Part shown: positions 26,079-37,609 of the stretch, piece after piece
How positions within the stretch are numbered: position 1 is the first letter of the stretch
Layout of the letters: each line of letters starts with the position of its first letter
DNA from: Lingula anatina
Lineage: Eukaryota; Brachiopoda; Lingulata; Lingulida; Lingulidae
Direction: 5' to 3'
Assembly (NCBI RefSeq): GCF_001039355.2
Contig: NW_019775181.1
Location: 200,470 to 264,469, forward strand
DNA length: 64,000 bases
Program-made: the position numbers and the translations under genes
Notes under the pieces: generated by a model
Told to the model about the DNA's origin: nothing
Databases searched by the model: none
The model's input: the letters and a program-made list of their open reading frames with translations, nothing else

Positions 26079-29000
26079 CTATAAAAGAGAGTTAATTCTG
26101 AGTCCAGCGTCTTTAAAAGCTATCAGGGACGTCCGAGAGAATTACCTGATACGAGGCCCAGTCCTGTTAATCCTCTGATGTTTTAATGACTGCCTCCAGG
26201 TGGGTAAATGGAGTTAGCGCGGGACGGATCCTCTCTCAAATATGAAATCTGTACACGTCTGGTCCTTGGTAATAAAGCTTAATATTGCACTCAGAGTGGT
26301 AAATATGGCGGAATATTTAGAACAGCTTTCAGTTCAGAGCTCCACTTCGAACCTGAATGCAATCCATAGCCAAGAACTAATGCTGCAGGTATGTCGACTA
26401 TTTTTGGACGGGAGCTTTTCTGTAAAGGTCATGCCATTTGACGTCATCACTTTGCCGGCCTACACGCAGTTCCAAATTATTGTCCTTTACGAGAATTTAA
26501 TCATCGCAAAAACTCGGCAAAATGAGATTTATAGCACTCGTCATTGGTTTGAAAAAGCACGTACCAAACCCCTCTTGAGGCAGGCGACGGTTTCCATGCT
26601 GCTCGTCAGCTGCCTCTGTTTGATCCGCATTGCCATATACGGTAAGCTCGTACACATCACGGCCCACCTTGAAACATGAGAGGCGGCAGCAATGGATGAG
26701 AGAGGCAACGCAGTCGGCTGCCAGAATTACGGACGGAGCGTTTGCACAGTTACAGCGCAAAGAAGTAGCTACATGTAATACAGATCGAGAGGCTTATGTG
26801 CAACGTTTAACATAAATTTTATCGCGAAAATAACTTGATTTTTAATTTATAAGAACGATGGAGGCATTAGTAATTTTACAGAAACATCAGTGGTGTGATA
26901 AATAGTAAGAGAATTTTCTAACCATGTTATAATTTAGCATATTTAACTTTCTTGCAAATACACGTACATGTATCTGACGTATGAGTATTACCTTGTCAAT
27001 ACCATCACTCTGAATAAACCTGGATACACCCTGTTTATTTTTTCGTGATACTTAATCTATGGCAAAAATAAATCAGCTGTTGATGTTGTTATTCCCGGCG
27101 ATAGCATTTAACCTTTGATAAACCACTTCCTTACCTCTCCACATGAAAGCTATGTGGCACGTGCACCAGGTAAAAAGCTAGAAGAAATACTACACGGAGA
27201 TGGAATGTGTTTTATATAAAAGCAAGCCCTTTAATTTGCATTATACAAGTCCAATGTCTAGCTATAAATGCTTTTGGGTTTATCTCCTTCGATCGTCTTT
27301 TTGGCACTTTTTACATGTATATTACAGTATTTATGTGTTTATTGATTTTTGTCACATTTAGGTAGTGTTCCTTCTTTTCACCGATGGTGATTGTATGTGC
27401 TTATATTCCGGAAAAAAATCCTATCACAAGAAGAACATAAAACGTTCGGTTAGTTTCAGCACGTCGAAAAGATTTTTCTTAAAGTAAGCAGACAAGAGTT
27501 TAACCTATAATTAAAACACATGAGCGTGACTAATCTGCAGTAGTTTTTAGACCAAGCGAAAGCCAGTGAATCATTTCACAAACTACAAACCTTGAATGCT
27601 AACTTTACAACCATTCAAAACATAGGAAACGCAGGTGTAAGAGGAACACATCCATGATTGTGATGTTCACACCAATGAGAATTTCACTTCGCTGTGTTCT
27701 ATCTATAACCCCAGTAAAATCCTTAGGAAACAAACTATTGTAGGCCCCATAGTACCTCGCATCTAAGACAATCGTACCCTTTTCTCTCGTACCCTTTTTA
27801 GATTTGTACTGATGTTTTTTTTTTCTGGCAATTTGATAGTTGCACGTTTTGGGGTGGGATAATTTCTGCCCAACCTTGACTTCATCACTCCACTGAGCTG
27901 TGACAGTGCGTAACACAATCTATATGCTCTCTCACCTAACACAATATACGCTCTCGCGTCTAACTCAACGCACATGCAAATTCCCTGTATAGGCCTATTG
28001 TGCATTGCCCAATAAGTTGAAGTATAGTTTAAACCACTGTATTAATAGGGGTCGTACATGAGAAAGATTCTCGCACTGCTATCCTCAGTCCTCGCATCTG
28101 TCCTTCCTTTTCCGCCCTTTTCCCCCTCTACCCATACCTTTTCCGCCCTTTTTCCTCGACTCTATCCCGCCTTTAATCGCCCCTTTACCCCTACTACCAA
28201 GCCTTCTTCCACCATTTACATTATACCTGTCTGACATGTGTGCACAATATAAACACCCAGAATGTATTACCGAGTACAATAATAACCAACAACTGCTCTC
28301 TATGCATTATGCAACACGCCGCTGGGGGCATCTCGGCCCCTGCCGCGTCTACAAGGGACTAGCCAGGGCTTTAGGGGTTCCGATCCTCGTTCACAGCTAG
28401 ATTGCAAGAGGGCAAATGAGCAGAACGATTCACAACTTCTAGTTCCGTATTCGCACTTTCAATGTGAACATGTTACAAAGACGTTATTACTAAAGTGTAT
28501 TACGTTACGATAAATATAATTTGTATTATTACTGATGCATCTCTGAAGATCTACTTGACAGATGTCATATATAATCCAAGCTTTCGGCCCCTAGGCCTTT
28601 TTCGGGTTTAATACTTTTTTTTTTACTTAAGATCTATACGGTGAATTGACATCAATCTTCAACATAAATATTTGTAACTCGGGACACACGATATACCTTT
28701 CAAGTTTACACCCAGTTCACGTTACACTAGTTGTCTTTTTCGGACTTTACGAGCGCACCTTACATGAACTCCAACTCCATCACACTTGACTCTATTTAAC
28801 GATGAAAACCACAAAAGGTAAGAAAACACATAAAAAAAACTGGGTCACGGGGTGCTAGAAAACAATCCCTTAAATTAAGAAGCGAATTGCAAAAACAAGC
28901 TAAGGTCACCGCCAAGACGTGTTGGAATGCCGTTTGAGCTCAGATTGTTCTGTCTGCCGACGCTATACGACTTTATTAAAATAGGCTTCCAGGGCAGAGA

Positions 29001-29216
29001 TATATTATATAAAACATGGACATAGTTCACAGAGTGACAGACCATGATCCATAACAGGGAAATAAGCGAAGCTTTACCTCGTGTGTAGGGTAGTAAATGT
29101 ATGACCGAGTGCCGTAAATAAAGGAGACAGGATTGGCGGTCACGGATCTAGAGCTGCCGTATTTACAACTTTCTTTACATGTTATTTCAAGGCGCACCTT
29201 GACACGGAAAAATACA
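26079..29216. other. Intergenic region between divergent genes, no gene seen
   Basis: It separates the minus-strand Cys3His gene from the plus-strand DUF885 gene. A repeat-derived stretch at about 28528-28640 (ACTGATGCATCTCTGAAGAT, then TTTCGGCCCCTAGGCC) has relatives at 33087 and 48255. A 145-codon open frame at 26242-26679 has no recognisable features. Confidence 0.5.
28528..28645. repeat. Dispersed repeat (family B)
   Basis: Shares GATGCATCTCTGAAGATCTA and TTTCGGCCCCTAGGCC, then AAGATCTATACGGTGA, with copies at 33087-33220 and 48255-48345 and, less completely, with 41555-41600, 58345-58400 and 58560-58620. No TIR is obvious in this copy; it could be a SINE tail or MITE remnant. Confidence 0.55.
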
Positions 29217-29225
29217 TATATATAG
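29217..29225 (+). promoter_or_regulatory. TATA-like box upstream of the DUF885 gene
   Basis: TATATATAG lies about 60 bases before the ATG at 29286. A start site about 30 bases downstream would leave a 5' UTR of roughly 35-40 bases. The call rests on motif and position alone; AT-rich sequence makes chance matches common. Confidence 0.3.
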
Positions 29226-29285
29226 TTCCAATACAGTAGACTGTTGGTAGTCGTACCGGACACTAGTTCCTGGTCACTTCTGAAG

Positions 29286-32200
29286 ATGTTTCTGCTAGGA
29301 GTTTATGTGGTTTGCTTGGCGTCACAAGTAACAGCAGGTACGTTGCTTGCTTACCTGTGAATTAATGGCGTAATATTTCATAGCATTTATAGAGGTTTTA
29401 TAGACTTCACCGGGGACATTTCTTTCTAAAAAATATCAGTGGTAATTGAGCGTCAGACAGCGCGGCAAACGCATAACGTTATTATAACGTTACCATAACG
29501 ATTATATAATTAAAATATGTTATGGTAACGTTATGGCATTGTTCTATGTTTTGCTGGGCAGTTGGAAGGGGATGAATGGGCTGGCACGCAATGAAGTAGC
29601 ACACTGGCCGCTGAATCTCACCTATTTATTTTGAATGGGTGATTTTTGTGCTATGTAATACTGCATGGATATCGTATACATATAGGGTGAACATCTGGGT
29701 TTAATTTTTCTTGGAGGTTCTAAAGGTTTATCTTATAGGCAGCCGCAGTAATTAATGCCGCATTCAGAACGAATTGTTCCGCGGACTAACAGATCCGTGG
29801 ATCAAATATACTTGACCCACTTGAATGCTTGCCGCTGAACCCCCAAATAGACACTGAATAGATTCCCGCGGGGATTACGCGGTAAGCTTTCAAGTGGATT
29901 GGCCATATTTGATCCGCCGATCTGTTAGTCTGTGGATCCACTTTGTTTGTGAATGGGGCCTATCTAGGACATTCTACTATTTGTTTACTATGGTTCATTG
30001 TGTGCATTGTTCAACATGTGGGTTCCTCGCACTGGGAAGAACTAAGGTGTGTAGAGTTGTGTACATGTTAGTTATTTACATGAAGGCCTTTTTGGGGACA
30101 GTAAGCGGATATTGGTAACCTGTTATTGCTGATAAAAACAACATACTCTTTCACCCTGTTTGATCATTTTAAGAAATTGTCCCAGAAAAGAGGAAGGCTA
30201 TCATTGGTTGTATAACTGCCAAGAAAGTGAATATTCTTGAGAATATCCACGACGTTCTAGCACAGATGTTTTTCAATTGTAATATACGGATAAAACCCGC
30301 CAGTCAAAGTAATGTGTACTTACTCGCTTCTTACAGTTTTCCTATCAAGAGAAAATGTCCGCTTAGGAACGCTTTAAGATGTCATGTTAAATGGACGTTG
30401 GGTATAATGATTTTTTTTTACAAATTTTAGAAAGTCCCAGGGAGCGGCTGAAATCTCTGAGTAATGATTACTGGACCTTTCGAATGAAGATAGAGCCATC
30501 TGTCGCCACTTTTCTTGGGGACTACAGCTTCAACGGTGATTTACGTAACTACACGCATGCGCAGTTTGATGCAGATAAGGTACAGTTACATAATGATGAT
30601 GTTTGTTTACTTGCTTGTGTGGTTATATATTTTTATATGTTCATCTGTTTGATGCAGCATAGTGGAGTTCGTGCTCATAACCTAAGTCAACAAAGTTCAT
30701 TGTTAACTCTCATAATTCTTGTTCAGCTAATGCACTAGCTATCGATACATTTTGAAGCCGAATAATAGAAACACTCTCAAGATACAGTGTTTATTCTACA
30801 TGCATATATTTGTGTGAAAAAAGCAAATCGATTGGCAAATAACAGTAAATTTTCAGTTCACCCCGACCACCCACCCAAAGGAGAAAGAAATAAAAAGATA
30901 TGCTCTTAAATGGATTATTTGCATGATTTCAGGCTCAAACAGAAGACTTCCAGCGGAGGTTGAGAGCTATCACCCGCAGAGATTTGTCCCGTTCTGACAG
31001 AGTAACTTATGACTTGCTGCAGAACATCTTTAAAACATTCATAGACGGATATGAATGGCGCAGGTAGTGTTCATTATTATTATTTTTTTAAATTTTGAAG
31101 TAGTCTTTGCCTTGGGTTACATATCAGTCAACAATGAGTCCCTTGATTTAAAAGTTAAGCTTTGTATTTATTGACAGCTACCTACTAGGATGCTTTTTTT
31201 ACTATGGGCGCTTAAGGTTAGAAAAATAGAAAAATGTTCCTAGGTATTTTTATTTTTATCAGAATTTTTCTTTTGTGATACTTGAGTCCTGAAAACATTC
31301 CTTGTGCCCATGCATGCGTTCACACCCTACACACTAAAAGAAAAAGCAACTTTCGTTCATTCTCAGAAGACTCGGAAGAAATGAAGTTAAATTGGAACCA
31401 CCAGAATATTGTTGATAAATTGGAAGAACCGTTTCCTCAGATTGTTCTTTTTCTGTCTAAATTTGTTTCATAGTCCTTGCTTGCGTGTTGAGTAACACAA
31501 TCGCTTGCCCTGCTCAGGTATTTTTAATTCCAAAGGTGTGCACAAAGAAAGAACTCCTGTCATGTATGTTAAATTGGTGTCAGACAAGTAAAGTAATAAA
31601 AATAGTCGGAAAAGCATTACGTATTCTGGTGATCGTAGCTCATTATGGAGCTACGCAGTGATACCTAAACATGAATACTTAATTCTCAACGTGTCTGTGT
31701 AAAATTAGTTAAATATTTTTTCTTTTAGTAGACTCAAACTGTCCTTAATCACTGGCGTTTTTTTTCAGGTATGGGTCCCTAACCCCTGTCAACTTCCTCG
31801 AGGGCCCTCACAAGCACTGGGGTGTTCTAATAGACAGCACACCTTTCAACACGGAAACCGACTTCCAAGATTTTCTAAACAGATTGAAAGCGCTCGTCAG
31901 ACAGGTTTGTTTTGCATGGGAAATTTGTGTAAAATAAAAATATGATTAAATGATAAAATTTGCTGATTTCTTCCACAAAAGAATCCAATTAAAATTTATA
32001 TCGGGTTATATTGTACATGTATTTTTGCTTTCTTTCTTTGTAGCTCTTCGGTTTCTGTGTAAATTAAAAAAAATTATGTTTACTGTGCAATGCAAATACA
32101 TTTTCAGATTGGTGAAACGATAACACTCATGAAGGAGGCCATTCGTTTGGGCAGAACTAATCACCGTGCGTCTATGGTAAGTGCCTGGTAGATAACATGA

Positions 32201-35200
32201 GTCCATAAGTTGGAACATTTAGAAGATTTTCTCTTGCCACCAAAGATACAAAGATGCATTGAAACAATTTTAAAATTCTTGACTCTCATTTTTGTTGTTC
32301 ATTTAATGTCAAACCTGCTTATTTCAGAATCGCGTGCCCGACGAAATCACCAGTCAAATAATAGATGTTCCGACCCAAAACTCAACATTCTTCAAACCTT
32401 TCCAAGGCAGATTAAACGACGCACATAATATTTCAGACGCCACAAAGTAAAATTGTTTTGACACTGATGGGTTTATTGTTATACAAATACATGTAACTGT
32501 AAATGTGCATAGCTTCATAACGTAATCTGTCATTTTAGTCCTAGCATATACCTATTACTTTATATCATACAGTGATAATTCAGCTTAATATGTTCTTTTA
32601 GATCTTGTTTTTGATTTGATATTCCCCGTTACAAAATGTTCACTAAATAGTTTGTGTAGGGCAAGCAATGATTTACGTGTATGTACCGGTAAAATGTGGT
32701 CTGCTTTTGCACGAAGGTTACGCCTGCGCAGAGATGCTGAGGACATCATTGGGACAATGGTGGTCCCTGCTTTTCGAAACCTGTCCGACTTTATCTCCCA
32801 GGTAAGTTAATGTGAAGTCATCACCCAGGTAAGCTAATGTGAATTATTTATCACGTAGGTAAGCAAATCTGACTTTATCATCTACATATAGGTACCGGTC
32901 AGCTAATATGAATTAATCGCTCACTCAGGTTATATAGTTATTCTGAATTCGTTACCCATATAAGTTAAATGACCACTGGTAGAAAAAATCCGGTACCAGC
33001 GCAATATCATATCGCGGCACGCGGCACAATGATCTACGCTGGTGTTTTTTTAGGAAAAAGTTATATCATTTTTATATAATAATTTATAATACTGATGCAC
33101 TTATGAAGATCTACTATAAAGATGTTATATGTAATATGTTATGTCTTTATAGTAGATCTTCATAGATGCATCAGTATTATAACTCATTTACTCCTTTAAG
33201 ATCTATACGGTGATTTGACATGAATCATTTTGATATAACTCGAGCATTGTTTATGCTGCAGGAATATCTGCCCAATACGAGGCAGGGCTATGGAGTAGGT
33301 TCACTCGATAATGGCACAGCTTATTATGAGGCCGCTTTGAAGTTTTACATATCGACTAATCAGACCCCGCAGGAAATTCACAAGCAAGGACTTGAGGAGG
33401 TGGAGCGGATTTCTGCACTCATGATGGAGGTAAGTTTATAAAATTCCATTGATATTGCCTGATTATTTATTTATCTATTTTTTTTTGGTTGTTCGTTCGT
33501 TCTGTATTTATTTATTTATTTATTTATTCATTCATTCATTTATTTATTTTTATGTTTGTTTGTCTGTCTTTTTGTTTGTTTCTTAATTATTTTATTATTT
33601 TTCTGTAATCTATGATGTTCATTACTATTTCAGCAATTGTAAGAGATGGAAGCAATGTATATTGTGACGAGACAGCAGGGAAGAACAAGTGATGTACAAA
33701 TGTTGAAACCAAAGAACTGTTGATATTTTCAGATAATCAAAGAAAATGGTTTTAATGGCACTATCCGAGAATATATTTTAAGCCTAGGGCAGAATCCAGA
33801 CTTTTACTTCAACACTTCAGTAAGTATATATATATACCTTTTGGATCTACTATATCTATCGTTTTTTAGATTAGTGTACGATTATCTTTCCTCATGCACT
33901 GTTTTAGTACATACTGTTAAATTTCTATTTGACAGCACATATTGGTGATTTTATACTTACTGAGGAAGTAATTAAAAACATTATGCGCTTTGCGGAGACG
34001 GTTGAGAACATCCACATATTTATCTTGAATTTCATGTCCGTTCATTGTCCCGTTCTTCATTTTCAAATCTCCATACGTGCAAGATAATCACTCTGACGTC
34101 ATTGAGCGGGAAGTTTGACAGACGTTTACGGAATCCGTGGCTCCATATAAGGGCTGCAGTCAAGTATCGATATTTGGAAATGAATAATCGGGCCCGCACT
34201 GGCTAGGAAACTCAGAATAAGAGCGCATTCCCAGAGATTTAGATCGATCCAACTAGATAGACCTAACTCCCTGGGAGTTCACGCTAAATTGCTGTCAGCG
34301 GACAGCGCACGGAAGTTAATTACCCCCTTACAGCTTTTAGAAGGCGGGACAGACCTTTAAACCGGCTAAGCTGACAGTAATCTAGTGAGAGTCCCCACGG
34401 GGATAGATCGATCTAAAATCTGTGGGAATGGGGTCTTACTCTGTCTTTTATTTAGGAGGAATTGTTAGCTTTTGTGGAAGACATAGTGGAAAACAGAATT
34501 CAGCCAAAACTAAAAGACCTCTTCAAGATAGACCCTGGAATCAAACTCGAGTGAGTTGCGAACAGTCACTGTTGTGATGCATGTACTGTACTAGTACATG
34601 TTAAATTAATGGTTTTAGGCGGAAAAATTAACTCAGTGAAAACTCAGCGTTTAATTAATATAGCGTTTCCTTCTTTTATAACGCACCAAAAAGACTCGCA
34701 AGTTTGCCATTATGTATGTGGCAAAGGTTGCTTTATATTGTAACTCTCTTGATGTATATATTATCAGAATACGCCCCATGCCGTCCAACGGGCCAGCTGC
34801 GTATTATTTCAACGGAAACGAGGCTGGCAAGCCCGGTATTTACATGGTGAACTTGTTCAACCCCAAAACAAAGTGAGTAATAAGGCGAATGATTATGCCA
34901 TGAAAACGAAGAAATTTACATTAAGTACACTTTTTTTATATTTGTTTAATTTTAACTATACACTGACTATACAGCTGGCTGCGCACATGTGTCAAATCTG
35001 CCTATCATCTGAGCTTGTTGTACCAGTACAAATGCACGACTTGAGTTACATATCATATAAGTTTTGACTGGGCAGATCTATACGATGTAAGATATTGATG
35101 TATCATATCTCGCACACACGCGCGCGCGCAATTGGTGATTTTCTGAATCATACCAGCTGCAGGGGCACGTATTGTGCCCAATGGAGTCTAGCCTTCATCT

Positions 35201-36587
35201 TGAAGATACCACTATGTTCAATTTCAATGTTGATTTCTATACTAGTGTACTGTGTCCTGCAACTACTGACAATTCTTATTAAGTATACAGTGTATTTCTC
35301 TCTGCAGGCTGAAGCTGGGGTTCATGGCGCTTTCATTGCACGAGGGGAACCCGGGACACCATATGCAGGTACTCTAGTGTTTAATGCATGTAATCACTGA
35401 CATCTCAGTCCACGGAATTGTGACGTCACAGGCAGTAAGTGTGACGTCATAACTGTTTATTAGATCAGAAAGTGAACACGGAGATAACTTAGGATAAGAG
35501 TAATTAATATGCGTAATTTTTGCCATGTGGATTTTATTGGGGTTGCTTAAGAAACTGGTGGTAGTAATATACTTATGCATTACAGCAAATGTATACAACT
35601 CTCTACCTTCCCTCTCTTACTGCAAGTACAGGTGGGAACCTTTAAATCATCTTTGTTTTAGATGAGTTACGCATTAGTTGCTAACAAGGATTTGCCCAAG
35701 TTCCGCCGAAACCCATTAATTGACGTGTACAGCCGAGCTCCCTTTAACTTTCCCTTCTACACAGCATATAGCGAGGTAAGTAGTTTTTTGATACCACTGT
35801 GCATTACACACGAAGATACGGATATACATTGTATTCTCTGTCCATGCCGATTATTTGCTTTTGGTTTTTGTTGTTTTGTAAATATACTTGCCAAACCCAT
35901 GCGTCAGTCATGTTACTCTCTATATCAGTTACGTCAGGCGCATACCGAAATACACACACACACACATTGATGAAAAACAAAACAAAACAAAACAAAAAAA
36001 AAAAAAAAAAAAAAAAAAAATCACGCATTTGCATTCAGGCGTTTGATAAAGAAACTACATGTATAACACCCTTAGAACGATATATTGGCGCCTCAGTAAA
36101 AATCCCCTGTGCGACAGATTAGTTGTATGGGGCGCCAATGTCATTCCAAGGGCGCCTCTGTTTTTGTTAAATCCAAACAAGGCAATGCAGAGTACGTTGA
36201 TGATTGTATATTCTCCATCAGGGCTGGGGTCTCTATGCAGAGTACCTGGGAGAGGAGATGGGCGCATATAAGGATAACAACGAAATGTAAGCCAATCTCT
36301 AGATCAGTTTTAAGTACCAGTCTTTGTATGAATCAGAAAAAATGATACAGGCATTGGAACATTATCCTTTCTTTTTTTTTTCAATTTAAGACAAATGAAT
36401 ACGTTGATAATAGGAATAATAGAACAGCTATTGAATTTATGATATATTACACTTTTTTTACATTCTATGCTTTTATCACAATTCATAACATATCATTTCG
36501 TCAAACAGGATTGGTCGCTACTCCTATGAAATCTTCAGAGCGGTGCGTCTTGTGGTGGATACTGGTCTCCATGTCATGGGGTATCGG

Positions 36588-36646
<59 letters not shown>

Positions 36647-37602
36647 TACACACACACACACACACACCCCAACTACCAGTACAAACGTCGACCTGGTGTA
36701 AAATGATCAATATGCTGACGCCAAAGTGCACAACTCCCTTAATTGTGTAAAATGTAACGGCATCCTAGTGTTCTCTACTAGATTTAAAGTAACCTACCTC
36801 AGACAATTTGCGAAATTGGTAAAATAAATTGAACACAGAATTGGATTTAGAGTGAAGAGAATATGTTATGTAAAAAGTTATTAATTTAATCCAGAATTAG
36901 GTTTAGAGTGAAAAGAATATGTTAGGTAACAAGTTCATCAGACAATTTACATGATTGGTACTGTCATTTATTTTACCTTCTAGTTGGAGTCGCGACCGGG
37001 CCATCCAGTATTTGGCCAACTACACCGAGATGTCCTTAGAAGCGGCCGCCATAGAGATCGATCGCTACATCACGTGGCCCGGCCAGGCATGCGCGTACAA
37101 GATCGGCGAAATGAAACTGAAAGAGCTGCGGCGCCGTGCTGAAAAAGCACTAGGTACCGGTATTAATTCAGACACAGTGGTTATGTTAAGCTCTTGGGAA
37201 TAAATAATATTTAACTTTAATTGTCTTAGTCTTAATAAGATGTCTGCATGCATTTTCAGGGGTACCGCTCAAAGGGCCTATAGTTGAAAAATTGCCAGTT
37301 TGTGTCTTTGTAGGCTTAATCGTTAACATATACATGTGAATGACTTACTGTTTGTAGTTTCTGCAAAACTCTAATGTCCCCATTCTTTCCTTGAAGGGTC
37401 TAAATTTGACATCAAAGAGTACCACCACCAGGTCCTCTCAATCGGAGCGGTGCCACTTCATTTGCTAGAACAGCAAATTGATGACTGGATATCTGCTACG
37501 GTCAGCAGCGCGGCCAAGACAAGCCCTGGTGTGGGTGGCGGCATATTACTCACTTTTGCTGTCCTTGGTGTGTTTCTACTTAAACAAGATAATCTCATTT
37601 AG
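29286..37602 (+). CDS. DUF885 family protein, predicted membrane-anchored ectoenzyme, 17 exons, complete
   Basis: Exons: 29286-29337, 30431-30579, 30933-31063, 31769-31904, 32108-32176, 32328-32446, 32732-32801, 33262-33429, 33733-33819, 34456-34550, 34768-34872, 35308-35368, 35662-35775, 36222-36286, 36509-36580, 36984-37153, 37397-37602. All junctions are GT-AG and phases match throughout, giving 1,869 nt or 622 residues. Residues 1-17 form a signal peptide (MFLLGVYVVCLASQVTA). Exon 12 encodes LALHE-like LSLHEGNPGHHMQ; His405, Glu406, His411 and His412 are the conserved residues of the DUF885 family, which is thought to be a metal-dependent hydrolase. Later family blocks are GWGLYAEYLGEEMG and DTGLHVMGWSRDRAI. 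Residues about 599-616 are a hydrophobic segment followed by KQDNLI, so the mature protein is probably a type I membrane protein with its catalytic domain outside the cell; a GPI signal is the alternative. Substrate unknown. Confidence 0.93.
29458..29561. mobile_element. Short foldback element (family C)
   Basis: In DUF885 intron 1. The left half contains GGCAAACGCATAACGTTATT, ATAACGTTACCATAAC, and the right half holds the inverted counterpart ending TATGTTTTGCTGGGC. A related hairpin is at 57090-57163 in the EGF locus. Confidence 0.6.
29757..29958. mobile_element. Foldback element with ~54-bp imperfect inverted repeats
   Basis: The left arm includes CGGACTAACAGATC and GGATCAAATAT, mirrored by TATTTGATCC, GATCTGTTAGTCTG and GAATGGGGC at the right end. 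It lies in intron 1 of the DUF885 gene and has no coding capacity. Confidence 0.65.
32786..32972 (+). repeat. Degenerate tandem array built from a splice-donor segment
   Basis: The 3' end of DUF885 exon 7 and its donor (TTTATCTCCCAGGTAAGTTA) is followed by about five diverged copies with period about 30-40 bp, several retaining CAG or TAG then GTAAGC (donor-like at 32829 and 32859). Reading past the first donor meets TAA at once, so use of later donors would truncate the protein. Confidence 0.55.
33087..33180. repeat. 38-bp-arm hairpin (family B relative)
   Basis: Arms 33087-33124 and 33143-33180 are near-perfect complements around GAAGATCTACTATAAAGA, with an 18-base loop. It is in intron 7 of the DUF885 gene, about 80 bases before the exon 8 acceptor. 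Confidence 0.75.
34218..34438. mobile_element. 221-bp foldback element ending 17 bp before an acceptor
   Basis: TAAGAGCGCATTCCCAGAGA at the left is mirrored at the right by ATCTGTGGGAATGGGGTCTTA; AGATCGATC also occurs in both arms. It occupies intron 9 of the DUF885 gene. The exon 10 acceptor (TTTTATTTAG) starts right beyond it, so the branch point may lie in the element. Confidence 0.65.
35308..35368 (+). CDS. DUF885 exon 12 carrying the HEGNPGHH motif
   Basis: This 61-bp exon is bounded by CTCTGCAG and GTACTC. It encodes the family's most conserved block, with His405-Glu406 and His411-His412 of the full protein. All four residues are intact, so nothing here suggests an inactive enzyme. Confidence 0.9.
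35953..36019. repeat. (CA)n and poly-A tracts
   Basis: CACACACACA at 35953-35966 and a run of about 25 A residues at 35995-36019, in DUF885 intron 13. The A run may be the tail of a retroposed sequence, but no body is recognisable. Confidence 0.7.
36590..36668. repeat. (CT)n(CA)n microsatellite directly after a splice donor
   Basis: CT repeats begin about 9 bases into DUF885 intron 15, then change to CA at about 36629. The donor itself (GG then GTATCG) is weak. Confidence 0.9.
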
Positions 37603-37603
37603 A

Positions 37604-37609
37604 AATAAA
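37604..37609 (+). terminator. AATAAA one base after the DUF885 stop
   Basis: The stop TAG ends at 37602 and a canonical AATAAA begins at 37604. If used, the 3' UTR would be only about 20-35 bases. I see no other strong signal in the next 200 bases. Its use is not shown by sequence alone. Confidence 0.3.

Noticed and set aside
26242-26679. 145-codon plus-strand open frame (MAEYLEQLSVQ start at 26305, donor-like CTGCAGGTATGT at 26387)
   Set aside because: The ATG context and the donor are attractive as a first exon, but I find no downstream exon or family match, so I do not call it. Transcript data could revive it.
32709-32731. Alternative acceptor for DUF885 exon 7 after CACGAAG
   Set aside because: It would break the phase; the acceptor at 32731 (GCGCAG) joins exon 6 in frame and gives the family-like KDAEDIIGTMVVPAF.
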